DNA of 64,000 nucleotides from Colwellia sp. 75C3. GTDB taxonomy: Bacteria > Pseudomonadota > Gammaproteobacteria > Enterobacterales > Alteromonadaceae. This document shows, piece by piece, positions 32,438-41,405 of the stretch. How positions within the stretch are numbered: position 1 is the stretch's first letter; each line of letters starts with the position of its first letter. The notes under the pieces are model-generated. The model made no database searches and was not told the origin of the DNA. It saw only the letters and a list, made by a program, of their open reading frames with translations. A program made the translations under genes and the position numbers. The stretch covers positions 1 to 64,000 of the forward strand of contig NZ_PJAU01000033.1 of the NCBI RefSeq assembly GCF_002836255.1, given 5' to 3'.

Positions 32438-32545
32438 TTACTCTTTCTCAGCTACTTCAGTTTGTTCTGTTGTTTTATCTTGAGCTTGTTCTTGCTCTTT
32501 TTTCTCATCATGACCTTCGCCACCGCAACCACCACAACAACCCAT
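32438..32545 (-). CDS. Small Cys-rich, charged-tail protein (35 aa)
   Basis: A 35-codon frame starts with ATG at 32545 and ends at TAA (32438). Its N-terminus is MGCCGGCGGEGHDEKK and the remainder is Glu/Gln/Lys/Thr-rich without hydrophobic residues. GGAG lies six bases before the ATG and a strong terminator lies about 30 bases after the stop, so the unit looks like a complete monocistronic gene. Cys3, Cys4 and Cys7 with Gly between and a nearby His could bind a metal or form a redox site; this is inference. Small proteins with CCGSCS-type motifs are annotated in related marine bacteria, but I cannot assign a function. Confidence 0.7.
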   Translation of the reverse strand: MGCCGGCGGEGHDEKKEQEQAQDKTTEQTEVAEKE

Positions 32546-32649
32546 AAATCACTCCAAATATTTAAATTCATGTATTAAGACTTGTTGAAATAGTACCTGA
32601 GTAATTTACTCAAGTACTTGATCGAGATCAGCATTACTCATTTAAAATA

Positions 32650-32676
32650 AGCGTTAGCTAAAGTTTAGCTAACGCT
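32650..32676. terminator. Perfect palindrome downstream of the prolyl oligopeptidase
   Basis: AGCGTTAGCTAAA and TTTAGCTAACGCT are 13-base arms separated by one base. On the minus strand the stem is followed by TATTTTAAA, so it probably terminates the oligopeptidase gene whose stop lies nine bases upstream. Confidence 0.7.
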
Positions 32677-32684
32677 GAAACCTA

Positions 32685-34856
32685 TTACTTAGGTAATGCA
32701 GTAAAGCCCATGTTGAACAGGGTAAAGGAAAATAAATCTGCGTAGAGATCAATAGTTTTTGCTACTGGCGTACCAGCACCGTGACCACCGTTAGTTTCAA
32801 TACGGATTAAAGTTGGTGCCACGCCCGCTTGCTTGGCTTGTAACTCAGCAGCAAACTTAAATGAATGTGCTGGAACAACACGGTCATCGTGATCGCCTGT
32901 CGTTACCATTGTTGCTGGGTAGCTAACACCGGCTTTAACATTGTGTACTGGTGAATAATTGTTTAAGTAAGTGAACATTGCTTCACTTTGCTCAGAAGTG
33001 CCGTAGTCATATGCCCAACCTGCACCAGACGTGAACGTGTGATATCTAAGCATGTCTAATACACCAACAGCTGGTAATGCAACTTTCATTAGATCAGGAC
33101 GTTGTGTCATTACAGCGCCAACTAATAAACCACCATTTGAGCCACCTTGAACCGCAAGATAATCACTTGAAGTATAGCTTTGGTCAATAAGGTATTCACC
33201 TGCCGCAATAAAATCGTCAAATACATTTTGCTTGTTTAACTGTGTACCCGCGTCATGCCATTTCTTACCGTACTCACCACCGCCACGTAAGTTAGCTACA
33301 GCGTAAATACCGCCTTGCTCCATCCATACTGCGCGAGATACGCTAAATCGTGGTGTTAAGCTTACATTGAAACCGCCGTAAGCATATAAAAGCGTAGGGT
33401 TTTTACCGTTTAACTCAATACCTTTTTTGTAAGTGATGATCATCGGTACTTTAGTGCCATCTTTTGATGGGTAGAAAACTTGCTTAGACTCATAAGCATC
33501 GCTGTCAAACTTAGCGCCGGACTTACGGTAAACGTCACTTTCACCTTTATCTATGTTGTAGCTATAAATAGTGCCAGGTGTTTTGTAATTGCTAAAAGAG
33601 TAATACAATTTATTTGCATCTTTATCACCTGAAAGGGCGGTAGAGCTACCTACACCAGGTAAGGCAATTTCACGAATTTTATTACCTTGATAATCGTATT
33701 GGTAAACCTTCGAAATGGCATCAACCATGTATTCAGCGAAGAAGAAACCGCCACCCGTTGACGCGCTCAATACGTTTTGTGTTTCAGGGATTAAATCTTT
33801 CCAGTTTTCTTGTGCTGGCGCTTTAGCGCTAACCGTAACTATTTTTTTGTTTGGTGCATCAACGTTAGTGACTAAGAATAACTTGTCGCCTTCATTTTCA
33901 ATAACGTAAGTATCACCAAGAAAATTATCAGCAATTGTTACCAATGGGCTGTTTGGCTTCGTTAAGTCTTTCAAGTAAAGGTTGTTACCAGATGTTGATA
34001 CCGCACCAGAAATTAATAAGTAACGGTTATCTTCAGTTACATCACCACCAACATAGCGATGCTTCTCTTCAGCAGTAGCACCAAAAATAACTTTGTCGTC
34101 TTTTTGTGCTTGGCCTAGCGTATGGTAATAAAGTTTGTGTTGATCAGTTTTTGCTGAAAGCTCGCTACCTTTTGGCTTATCGTAGCTTGAGTAATAAAAG
34201 CCTTCATTTTTATACCAAGAAATGCCTGAAAACTTGACATCAATTAATGGTGTTTCTAATACGGCTTTAGTTTCAGCATCAATAATGATGATTTTACGCC
34301 AGTCACTGCCTGCTTCTGAAATAGCGTAAGCGGCAATTGAACCATCTTTAGAAAAACTTAATTGACCAAGAGACGTTGTGCCATCTGTGCTTAAAGTATT
34401 TGGATCTAAAAACACTTCAGCTTCACCACCATCTTTTTGACGATAAACGACATATTGGTTTTGTAGGCCGTCATTTTTGTAGAAGTAAGTGTAGTCACCC
34501 TCTTTAAAAGGAGCGCCAATTTTCTCATAGTTCCATAATTCAGCTAAACGAGACCTTAATTGGTCACGGTATGGAATTTGTGCCAAGTAATCGAAAGTCA
34601 CTTTGTTTTCAGCTTTAACCCAAGCGCCTGTTTCTTCACTACGATCGTCTTCTAACCAACGGTATGGGTCAGCAACTTCAGTACCAAAGTAATTATCAAC
34701 CACGTCACCTTTGTGGGTAACAGGGTAACTAATTTTTTGTGTTTGTTGCTGAGTTGAAGCAACAGTCTCTGATGCTTGTTCAACACTGTTACCAGTACAA
34801 CCGGCTAATACGCTAGTGACCAATATACTGGTCAAGAAAAGGCTTTGTTTCTTCAT
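32685..34856 (-). CDS. Prolyl oligopeptidase family lipoprotein (S9A)
   Basis: S9A prolyl oligopeptidases cut short proline-containing peptides. The 723-residue product has a lipoprotein signal ending LAGC (Cys19 or 20), an N-terminal seven-bladed propeller domain (about 80-440), and a C-terminal alpha/beta-hydrolase domain. The triad is visible: Ser in [13 protein letters not shown], Asp in [10 protein letters not shown] and His in [11 protein letters not shown]. The lipobox puts it in the periplasm, tethered to a membrane, suiting degradation of imported peptides in a heterotroph. It is transcribed alone, with a palindromic terminator. Confidence 0.95.
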   Translation of the reverse strand: MKKQSLFLTSILVTSVLAGCTGNSVEQASETVASTQQQTQKISYPVTHKGDVVDNYFGTEVADPYRWLEDDRSEETGAWVKAENKVTFDYLAQIPYRDQLRSRLAELWNYEKIGAPFKEGDYTYFYKNDGLQNQYVVYRQKDGGEAEVFLDPNTLSTDGTTSLGQLSFSKDGSIAAYAISEAGSDWRKIIIIDAETKAVLETPLIDVKFSGISWYKNEGFYYSSYDKPKGSELSAKTDQHKLYYHTLGQAQKDDKVIFGATAEEKHRYVGGDVTEDNRYLLISGAVSTSGNNLYLKDLTKPNSPLVTIADNFLGDTYVIENEGDKLFLVTNVDAPNKKIVTVSAKAPAQENWKDLIPETQNVLSASTGGGFFFAEYMVDAISKVYQYDYQGNKIREIALPGVGSSTALSGDKDANKLYYSFSNYKTPGTIYSYNIDKGESDVYRKSGAKFDSDAYESKQVFYPSKDGTKVPMIITYKKGIELNGKNPTLLYAYGGFNVSLTPRFSVSRAVWMEQGGIYAVANLRGGGEYGKKWHDAGTQLNKQNVFDDFIAAGEYLIDQSYTSSDYLAVQGGSNGGLLVGAVMTQRPDLMKVALPAVGVLDMLRYHTFTSGAGWAYDYGTSEQSEAMFTYLNNYSPVHNVKAGVSYPATMVTTGDHDDRVVPAHSFKFAAELQAKQAGVAPTLIRIETNGGHGAGTPVAKTIDLYADLFSFTLFNMGFTALPK

Positions 34857-34978
34857 TTGAGTCTCGCTTGTTGAAGTGAGTATTATGTTTGTTAATCCAT
34901 CGGGACTGACAGTACAAATTCACATTTATTTTACAAATATTGGGGCAGTGTAGCAGAAGAGGCTTGAGCAAGACTATG

Positions 34979-35006
34979 GCTTACCTCATTGAGTATTGAG
35001 GTAAGC
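34979..35006. other. Hairpin upstream of the oligopeptidase and after the isomerase gene
   Basis: GCTTACCTCA and TGAGGTAAGC form a perfect 10-base stem with an 8-base loop. It lies about 50 bases after the stop of the fatty acid isomerase gene (minus strand) and may mark its 3' end. No T-tract follows. Confidence 0.45.
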
Positions 35007-35053
35007 GGCAGTATTTTGTTACAGAGTATTACTAATCGCCTTTAGCTATAAAT

Positions 35054-37441
35054 TTAGCGGTTTTCTAGACGATTAAAATCAAGCAAACCAGATGATTTAG
35101 GTTGGTTGGTTTTATACCAAACATGCAATTCGTCGGCAAACTTCCAAAAGTCTGGATTTGTTCGGCGAATGGCAAACTGATCTTTAAGCTGACTGTAATC
35201 TTGCTCTGTTCTTATTGCGATCAAGCGTTCAACAAATTCAGCGAGTTGTACTTGTTCTACTTTAAAAAAGGCATTGGGATAGGTACCTACTATACCCCGT
35301 AAAATCGCTAAATTATCTTCTGCAGGTAGACGTCGATTTTCTTCAGAAAATAAATGCGCAACATTACTGTGAGCAGAGTTATTAACCAAGCTATAGGCTT
35401 GTAGCTTATCGCCATTTGATACCATGACATAACTCACCTGTGGTAACAGAGCAACGCTATCATTAGGTATATTGCTTATATTTCCCATAAGCTTATCGGC
35501 TTTACTTCGTGCTAATGAAGAAATATTAAATTGGCTAACGTGCGTATTTTTTGTATGTTTAGCTACTTTTTTAAATAGTTCGTTTTGTGGCTTGGCAGTT
35601 TGGTATTTAATGCCTGTTTCAGGTAACTGATAAAAATCATCAGAAAAAATATAATCCTTAATGTCACTGTTGGTGCCTCGATACCAATATTCATGTATCG
35701 GCTTTCGCTGAGCTTTAGGCAGTAAACTAATAAAGTTACTTTCGGCTTCCATGCGCAGAAAATCCATATACAAACGTGTTTTTAATTGATGGCCAACATT
35801 GCCATAAACATCGAAACCAGCGACTAATAAATAATGAATACGCTCTAGTAATGGGTAACTAATTAACCAAGCTGTTTTAGGTGTAGGGCCAACAAAGCCT
35901 TGTAAAACAGAAGCACTATCATAATGCCTGAAGACAGTTAGGCTAGCATTGGGGTTGCCTTTACCGGACCAAATTAAATCTAAATTAAGCTCATTTGATT
36001 GTAAGTTAAGGTCCTTTATATAGGCTACTTTATTTTTTACATATTTTTGCTGACGTTTAGCATATTGTCGCCAATACAGTAATGACATCGTTTTATCACT
36101 GGTTGCCGCGGGAAGTTGTAAAAGGTCGGTATTGGCAGTAATGAAATCTTCACTAGGGTAATGATCAAAATTATCAGGGCTTAGGAAAAAAACCCAAAAA
36201 TTATCTTCAATCACATTCAGTGCAATTTGACCTCGACACACAGGACCTTTGATAAAGTTCATAATAGAGAACTGCGCTTGGTCTAATAAAAATTGATAAC
36301 GTGCTTTATCTGGAATTGCCTGAAATGTTTTAAAAGGATTAGAAGCGTTTATTAATTGGTAATCAGGTAGCGTAGTTACCGCGTAATTAGGTTGATAGAA
36401 AATCTCAGTGATGCGCGCTAATTTTTTCTCACCAAACGGATAGGGCATATGACGCTTAGCAATAATGGTATCGTTATGTTTAATCAGTCGGTAGTACACT
36501 TGTGGCTTATTGATAATGGCATTAACGCTGCCATCTGCATAAGGCGAATCAAAAGGGCGACGCGTATTAATCACCGCTACTTTTTCACCGCTAGCAGTGC
36601 TCGAACGCACGAGTTTAAAATAACTAGATCGTGTTTTATCAAAATATAAATTGGCTAGATATAAGTGTTCAAATAAATAGCGAGAAATCAGCTGTTCTTT
36701 AGCTGAACTGCCATTGAGTAAAGCTTCCCAGCGGGTGATCATTTTTTGCTCTTTCGCATTCGCTGGAATGGCATCAGGCATGATGGCACCCGATGCTAAC
36801 CAACCGGTTAACTGAGTGTGCTCAGTTGTCGATAGGGCGGGTAGCGCATAAGGCATGCCGCCAAGAGGGAATTTATTTTTATATTGCTCAAATTCTTCTA
36901 TTGTAGGACATTGCTGATTTCTATCGAGCGATACATCAAAATCATTACTCAATAGTGGCTCATTGGGTAATGGATGCTGTTGCTTTAACTGGATCATTTT
37001 ATAGAACAAGCTGGCCTGAGTGTTAGCTTGCTCAGTTTGCTGGCGCTCATTAAGCACAGGGAAAAATCCTTGTTCACGCAGCGGCTGTAAACTCTCAGTT
37101 TTTAGTTCGGTTAACTTGCTTAGGCTTGCACTAATTTTTGCTGTAAGTAAGCGTTCACCATTATAAACCATGGCTTTATTCGCACCACGTTCAATACCAG
37201 CACGGCTTTCCATTTTTAATTGACAAGGGGCGTCGTAACAGCCGTGGCAAACGACACAACGGTTTTCAATAATTGGCTGTATATGTTCATTAAAATTAAT
37301 GACTTGAGAAGTCGTGGCTTTAGGTTGCGCTAATCGATTATCAATATTGCTAGGGCCATAAAGTTTATCGAACTCCATTACGCCTAAAGTGGCACAACCC
37401 GAGAGAAATAGAAAAATAAATAGCCATTGAAACTTACGCAT
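35054..37441 (-). CDS. cti: Fatty acid cis/trans isomerase (haem protein)
   Basis: Cti converts cis-unsaturated phospholipid acyl chains to trans in the periplasm, a rapid membrane-rigidifying response known from Pseudomonas and Vibrio. The frame is open to 37558, but I place the start at ATG 37441, which has AAGGA five bases upstream and begins a lipoprotein-like signal (LFIFLFLSGCATLG); this gives 795 residues. The family's c-type haem motif CVVCH, followed by GCYDAPCQLKMESR, lies about 60 residues from the start. The rest matches the family's long conserved domain. It is preceded by a VOC-protein gene 9 bases away only if the longer start is used. Confidence 0.93.
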   Translation of the reverse strand: MRKFQWLFIFLFLSGCATLGVMEFDKLYGPSNIDNRLAQPKATTSQVINFNEHIQPIIENRCVVCHGCYDAPCQLKMESRAGIERGANKAMVYNGERLLTAKISASLSKLTELKTESLQPLREQGFFPVLNERQQTEQANTQASLFYKMIQLKQQHPLPNEPLLSNDFDVSLDRNQQCPTIEEFEQYKNKFPLGGMPYALPALSTTEHTQLTGWLASGAIMPDAIPANAKEQKMITRWEALLNGSSAKEQLISRYLFEHLYLANLYFDKTRSSYFKLVRSSTASGEKVAVINTRRPFDSPYADGSVNAIINKPQVYYRLIKHNDTIIAKRHMPYPFGEKKLARITEIFYQPNYAVTTLPDYQLINASNPFKTFQAIPDKARYQFLLDQAQFSIMNFIKGPVCRGQIALNVIEDNFWVFFLSPDNFDHYPSEDFITANTDLLQLPAATSDKTMSLLYWRQYAKRQQKYVKNKVAYIKDLNLQSNELNLDLIWSGKGNPNASLTVFRHYDSASVLQGFVGPTPKTAWLISYPLLERIHYLLVAGFDVYGNVGHQLKTRLYMDFLRMEAESNFISLLPKAQRKPIHEYWYRGTNSDIKDYIFSDDFYQLPETGIKYQTAKPQNELFKKVAKHTKNTHVSQFNISSLARSKADKLMGNISNIPNDSVALLPQVSYVMVSNGDKLQAYSLVNNSAHSNVAHLFSEENRRLPAEDNLAILRGIVGTYPNAFFKVEQVQLAEFVERLIAIRTEQDYSQLKDQFAIRRTNPDFWKFADELHVWYKTNQPKSSGLLDFNRLENR

Positions 37442-37567
37442 GGAAATCCTTAAATTGCTAAAATTAGCAGGTAGATTGCTGAGTTTAAGCGATGTTGATG
37501 AATACTGTAAAGTTACTCTGTATCCAGCAACATTGAATGGCTGATATAGTGAGGGCAAATAGTGAGA

Positions 37568-37984
37568 CTAATAACGATTTCTTAGCTCTGGTACATCGGT
37601 ATTGTATTGAACAAATTCTACTTCATAACCATCAGCATCTAGAAAATAGATATTTTCTCTATACTCATCAGGAGTACCCTCTTTATGAATGGGGAAGCCT
37701 GCTTGTGTGATACGCGCTATGGTGCCTTTGATATCGCTGGTGACATAAGCAAAATGCGCTAACCCCACTTGATGACCGGTTAAATCTCTATTGTCGCCAA
37801 CGCCATTATCGGCCAAGGCAATATATTGATAATCATCACCAAAATGTAGCCAGTTTCTCGGCTTTCCTGACCATTCACCTTTATCGCCACCACGTACATG
37901 CCAATGAGGAAAAGCGGCCTGGTAAAAGGTTAAACTTTTTTCTATGTCAGAAACGACTAAGTTTATATGTTCTAAAGTAATCAT
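37568..37984 (-). CDS. VOC-superfamily (glyoxalase-like) protein
   Basis: The 138-residue protein has two beta-alpha-beta-beta-beta modules of the vicinal oxygen chelate fold. LEHINLVVSDIEKSLTFYQ opens the first, with a potential metal-binding His3-equivalent. GLAHFAYVTSDIKGTIARI opens the second, and YFLDADGYEVEFVQY ends it. His and Glu at the expected metal positions are present, so an enzyme of the dioxygenase/isomerase type is possible. Substrate is unknown. Its upstream region contains a short palindrome and then a repeat element. Confidence 0.85.
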   Translation of the reverse strand: MITLEHINLVVSDIEKSLTFYQAAFPHWHVRGGDKGEWSGKPRNWLHFGDDYQYIALADNGVGDNRDLTGHQVGLAHFAYVTSDIKGTIARITQAGFPIHKEGTPDEYRENIYFLDADGYEVEFVQYNTDVPELRNRY

Positions 37985-37998
37985 AATTGCTCTCCGTT

Positions 37999-38012
37999 AC
38001 GTTTGAAAACGT
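37999..38012. promoter_or_regulatory. Short palindrome upstream of the VOC gene
   Basis: ACGTTTGAAAACGT has six-base perfect arms around GA and lies 15 bases upstream of the VOC start codon, immediately before a repeat element. It could be an operator, but no regulator can be assigned. Confidence 0.25.
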
Positions 38013-38015
38013 ATT

Positions 38016-38287
38016 ATATATACCCGTACCACTTGAAGATGCTCGTTTCAGGAAACCTGAGCGAATCATAATCGAGGTACATTTTTTGTTAATGGTTGTT
38101 CCCTTAAAAACAAATGTGACGACGAGTATGCTTTGCTCAGATTTCCCCCAAGGGCTGGTTTATAAACGCTTTATGCTACGTTATTGATTTCGACAATAGA
38201 ATAACTATTCTATTCAATCAATGCCTTGCCTAAAGGCGTTTATAATTCCAGCTGAATCCTGCATCTTCAGGTGGAACGGGTATATAT
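38016..38287. repeat. Inverted-repeat element, family A, full copy 1 (272 bp)
   Basis: The termini ATATATACCCGTACCACTTG and its imperfect inverse ending CGGGTATATAT face each other across about 270 bases with no transposase gene. The copy at 56031-56296 shares these ends and inner blocks, such as TTGCCTTGCCTAAAG near the right end and a GGTT-TTCCCTTA block near the middle. Terminal TA dinucleotides suggest mobilisation by an IS630/mariner-type transposase. This makes it a MITE-like non-autonomous element between two VOC genes. Confidence 0.8.
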
Positions 38288-38300
38288 CTAGTGTAGTTGT

Positions 38301-38696
38301 TTATTCTGAGTATTTTCTTTCAACGCGCCATGGCGGATTTAAACGATTTTCACCTGCCCAATACAGTTTGATTTTATTACCGCTTGGGTCGCGTAAGATC
38401 GCTTCACGCCACAAGTAGGATTGTTCTATTGGTAACTGCTCAAATTGAATGCCTCGTTGTTGAATTTCAGCAACCCATGTATCTAGTTCCTCATATTCAA
38501 AGTAAATCACAGCACCATATTGATTGTTATCAGGTAAGTCTACTTCTAAGCTAAGTGAAAAGGTTGCACCTTCATCAGGGCAAGCAAAACGCGCGTAATG
38601 TGGTGTATCTACAATGTGTAAAAACCCTAAACGACGGTAGAAATCAGTACTCATTTCCATGTCTCTTACCGGTAATGTCACTTGATTTAAATTCAT
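38301..38696 (-). CDS. VOC-superfamily (glyoxalase-like) protein
   Basis: The 131-residue protein has the VOC fold: NLNQVTLPVRDMEMSTDFYRRL at the start, a middle segment EYEELDTWVAEIQQRG, and ILRDPSGNKIKLYWAGEN near the end, where a glutamate is often a metal ligand but here reads Lys-Leu-Tyr. It is a separate paralogous group from the VOC protein at 37568-37984, not a close copy. Function is unknown. It may share a transcript with the flavin reductase upstream (46 bases). Confidence 0.85.
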   Translation of the reverse strand: MNLNQVTLPVRDMEMSTDFYRRLGFLHIVDTPHYARFACPDEGATFSLSLEVDLPDNNQYGAVIYFEYEELDTWVAEIQQRGIQFEQLPIEQSYLWREAILRDPSGNKIKLYWAGENRLNPPWRVERKYSE

Positions 38697-38742
38697 AATA
38701 ACTCCTCGTTGTTTTAACTGATTTGTATTGTTTGTGCTTTAT

Positions 38743-39375
38743 CTACATACCGTACGGGTATAAATGTTCGTTGTTATATACGTTACCTTGTAAGGTTTCG
38801 CGTAAACTTTTCATCGCTTGGCTGTAATGCAATAAGGTATGCAGGCTATAACCGATACGATGGCGGATACTTTTATCTCGGCGAGTTATAGCGCTATCTT
38901 CTGGCTGATTGTCCTCATTCATAGTATTGAGGATCTCTTCAACATTTCTAATAATTAGGTGATCGGGAATAGCTACCAGTTTGTTATTAGAAAAAGCATT
39001 CATCCGTAATTCTGCTATCGGGTAAGCGCCACTAATACCATTAACCACAGACACTAACAGTACTGGTTTATGACCGATATCAGCCGCTTCCGCCATCATC
39101 AATAAATTTTTCAATAAAGGAGAAGCTGTTCCTCCCCATTCCGGAGTGATAAGGATTAATGCATCCATGGTTTGTAATTGGGCATTAATATCTTGCCAAT
39201 CACTGGCATCATTTTGTTTACTGCTATCCTCGCCATCCCATAGCGGTAGACGTTTTTTACACAGCTCAAGATGACTGACTTTACTAAATTGAATGCTGTT
39301 GTCTGCAAGATACCCAGCGACTTTTGCGCTTTGTGATTGTGTGCGTTGGCTGGCACTGATAATTAATAAATTCAT
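38743..39375 (-). CDS. NADPH-dependent FMN reductase family protein
   Basis: The flavodoxin-like protein has the FMN-binding start NLLIISASQRTQSQSAKVAGYL and the ITPEWGGTASPLLKNLLM loop of the FMN_red family, which reduces flavins, quinones or azo compounds with NAD(P)H. The frame runs to 39390, but the ATG at 39375 is best placed after AGAG and gives 210 residues starting at the first beta-strand. It is divergent from a SufR-like regulator. Adjacency suggests control by that Fe-S regulator and a redox or stress role, but this is inference. Confidence 0.88.
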   Translation of the reverse strand: MNLLIISASQRTQSQSAKVAGYLADNSIQFSKVSHLELCKKRLPLWDGEDSSKQNDASDWQDINAQLQTMDALILITPEWGGTASPLLKNLLMMAEAADIGHKPVLLVSVVNGISGAYPIAELRMNAFSNNKLVAIPDHLIIRNVEEILNTMNEDNQPEDSAITRRDKSIRHRIGYSLHTLLHYSQAMKSLRETLQGNVYNNEHLYPYGM

Positions 39376-39393
39376 CATTATTCTCTTCATTTT

Positions 39394-39404
39394 CTTTAGT
39401 AAAG
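39394..39404. promoter_or_regulatory. Palindrome CTTTAGTAAAG in a divergent promoter
   Basis: An 11-base palindrome 19 bases before the flavin reductase start. It shares TTTA/TAAA half-sites with the palindrome at 39424-39438 and lies in the 126-base spacer between two divergent genes. Confidence 0.35.
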
Positions 39405-39423
39405 CGTTTTATTTATTTAATAA

Positions 39424-39438
39424 GGTAAACACTTTACC
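39424..39438. promoter_or_regulatory. Palindrome GGTAAA-CAC-TTTACC, candidate operator
   Basis: Perfect six-base arms with a three-base spacer in the divergent spacer between the flavin reductase and the SufR-like regulator. It is a reasonable binding site for a dimeric winged-helix repressor, with an ACTTTAC half-site also present near 39470. Binding by the neighbouring regulator is inferred. Confidence 0.45.
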
Positions 39439-39501
39439 AAAGAAGATCAAGTTAAATATAAACAAAAAACTTTACATAATATTGAGCTAGACGATGAAAT
39501 T

Positions 39502-40173
39502 ATGCAAAAAGTGCGTAATAATAGGGATATATCCCGTTTCTTGGCTGTAGATCTAATGAAAACGCATGAAAAAATAATTCAGTTACTGAAGACCCAAGGG
39601 CCTTTAACCGCAAAAATACTGGCAAGTGAATTGGGTCTGACTACTATGGGTGTTCGTCAGCATGTTCAAGGGTTAGAGGACTCTGGTGATGTGATTTTTA
39701 AGGATGAAAAAGCGGCTCGAGGCCGACCTACTCGTTATTGGTCATTAACAGATAAAGGCAATAGCCGTTTTGCTGATCGTCACGATGAATTAACGGTGCA
39801 GTTACTTGACTCAGTTATCACTATTTTTGGTGATGATGGCTTGGAAAAGCTTATCAGCCACCGAGAAGAAACGTCGATGGCCAACTATAGATTGGCCCTT
39901 GCTGATCGCTTTGGCGTAGAGGAAAAATTACAAACCTTAGCTAAACTGCGCAGTGATGAAGGTTATATGGCAACCATTGAAGAGCATGATGGTGTATTTT
40001 GGTTAATAGAAAATCATTGCCCCATTTGTGCTGCAGCAACTAAATGTGTCAACTTCTGCCGCTCAGAGTTGCAAATGTTTCAAGCGCTAATGGACGAAGT
40101 CGCTACAGTGAGCCGAGAAGAGCATATTGTTGAGGGGGCACGACGTTGTGCTTATAAAGTCTTGCCTGTCTAA
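39502..40173 (+). CDS. SufR-like winged-helix Fe-S transcriptional regulator
   Basis: The 223-residue protein begins with a DeoR/ArsR-like winged helix (about 20-90: LTAKILASELGLTTMGVRQH, then RGRPTRYWSLT). It ends with a cysteine cluster CPICAAATKCVNFCRSEL (about 172-190), the four-cysteine signature of the SufR group, which senses Fe-S cluster status. An ATG at residue 19 is an alternative start. It is divergent from an FMN reductase and not next to suf genes, so its regulon probably includes the flavin reductase. The function follows from the family; targets are inferred. Confidence 0.85.
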   Translation: MQKVRNNRDISRFLAVDLMKTHEKIIQLLKTQGPLTAKILASELGLTTMGVRQHVQGLEDSGDVIFKDEKAARGRPTRYWSLTDKGNSRFADRHDELTVQLLDSVITIFGDDGLEKLISHREETSMANYRLALADRFGVEEKLQTLAKLRSDEGYMATIEEHDGVFWLIENHCPICAAATKCVNFCRSELQMFQALMDEVATVSREEHIVEGARRCAYKVLPV

Positions 40174-40200
40174 TAGCTAGCAAGAAAATTAATTAATTTA

Positions 40201-40233
40201 CGATGCTTCGTTAGATAAAGCATCGCTATTTTT
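40201..40233 (+). terminator. Terminator after the SufR-like gene
   Basis: CGATGCTT (40201-40208) pairs with AAGCATCG (40218-40225), followed within three bases by five T. It lies 27 bases after the regulator stop codon. Confidence 0.75.
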
Positions 40234-40270
40234 AGTAGTCGTTTTACCTGTTATCCTTCAAAGAAAGCTT

Positions 40271-41293
40271 TTAATTTTCTGCTGGTTTATCTGCCGAGTA
40301 AATAATACCTTGTTGCTTTCTTGCCTGTTCTATCACAGTTAATACTTGCTGAGACAGTTGCCAGCTATTCACAGAAGACTCATTGTTGCCACTCACTATT
40401 AAATCAATGAAATGGCTAAGTTCGTAAGTCATTCTATTATCGGTTTGCGTTAATGTTAACGTTTGGCAACTACCATCATTTAAATGCAAAGAAACTTCAT
40501 TGAACAATGATGAATGTTGCCACATTAAATAACCATTCTCGCCCTGTATTTCACAAATATTACTGCCATTACTGAGTTTCGAATAACTTATATGTGCTTG
40601 TAAGTTAGCTTGGTTATTATCTGTAGCGGGCAAGTCGTACTTCAATAAAATATCGCCATAACCATCAACCCCCGTTGGTAACTTATAACATTGACCTGTT
40701 ATCTCTGTTGGTAAGCCAAATAAATCTATGGCCAAATATAGGGGATAAATACCAATATCCATTAAAGCGCCGTTACCAAAATCTAAATTAAAGGTATTTG
40801 GATTTTTACCCTGCAAGTAAGCGGGATATCGAGATGATAATTGGCAAAATGAGGCACTATATTTACGGATGTTGCCCAGTGCTTTTAACTGCTTTTTTAT
40901 TTGGTGATAGTTAGGCAGGAAAGTTACTAACATTGCTTCCATAAAAGTCACATTGTTGGCTTTAGCGGCAACAACCATTTTTGTAAGTTCAGCGCAGTTA
41001 ATGGCCACTGGCTTTTCACAAAGCACATGTTTTCCGCCATTTAGCAGGGTAATACTTTGTTGTGCATGAAAATTGTTTGGTGAGGCAATATATACAGCAT
41101 CAACAAGATCACTGTTGGCTAATAAAGCCAAATCAGTAAAACAATGGGTAATATTATGCTTATCGGCAAAGGCTTGTGCTGTTTGTTGATGGCGTGAATA
41201 AACCGCCACTAAATTAAAGCGAGCATCTTGCCTCGCGGCCTCAATAAAAGCATCTGTGATTTTACTGGTACCGATAACGGCAAAATTAGTCAT
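40271..41293 (-). CDS. Gfo/Idh/MocA family oxidoreductase
   Basis: The 340-residue protein has an N-terminal Rossmann fold (FAVIGTSKITDAFIEAA, with Gly-x-Gly relaxed to GTS), the conserved GGKHVLCEKP motif at about residues 89-98, and a C-terminal alpha/beta domain with the substrate-site segment GNGALMDIGIYPLYLA. Members are NAD(P)-dependent sugar or trans-dihydrodiol dehydrogenases. The substrate cannot be told from sequence, and the neighbours (regulator, nrdD) give no pathway hint. It appears to be transcribed alone. Confidence 0.9.
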   Translation of the reverse strand: MTNFAVIGTSKITDAFIEAARQDARFNLVAVYSRHQQTAQAFADKHNITHCFTDLALLANSDLVDAVYIASPNNFHAQQSITLLNGGKHVLCEKPVAINCAELTKMVVAAKANNVTFMEAMLVTFLPNYHQIKKQLKALGNIRKYSASFCQLSSRYPAYLQGKNPNTFNLDFGNGALMDIGIYPLYLAIDLFGLPTEITGQCYKLPTGVDGYGDILLKYDLPATDNNQANLQAHISYSKLSNGSNICEIQGENGYLMWQHSSLFNEVSLHLNDGSCQTLTLTQTDNRMTYELSHFIDLIVSGNNESSVNSWQLSQQVLTVIEQARKQQGIIYSADKPAEN

Positions 41294-41405
41294 AGTAAAG
41301 CAGCCTTCAAAAAATATTTATGGCTGAAAAGTATTACATGCAGTGGTTGCAGAGTCTATCAAGCCATCTTGCTTTTTATTAACAAGATGGCGTGGGCTGA
41401 GATTT

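Noticed and set aside
32390-32578. 62-codon plus-strand frame after recQ
   Set aside because: It is antisense to the better supported Cys-rich ORF and starts inside a terminator hairpin; composition (Phe/Leu/Ser/Thr runs) is that of a shadow.
38301-38696. Recent duplication of the two VOC genes
   Set aside because: The two proteins share only the fold and differ throughout in sequence.
41363-41391. GCCATCTTG/CAAGATGGC hairpin after nrdD as a terminator
   Set aside because: The stem is good but there is no T-tract on the minus strand, so I do not call it.
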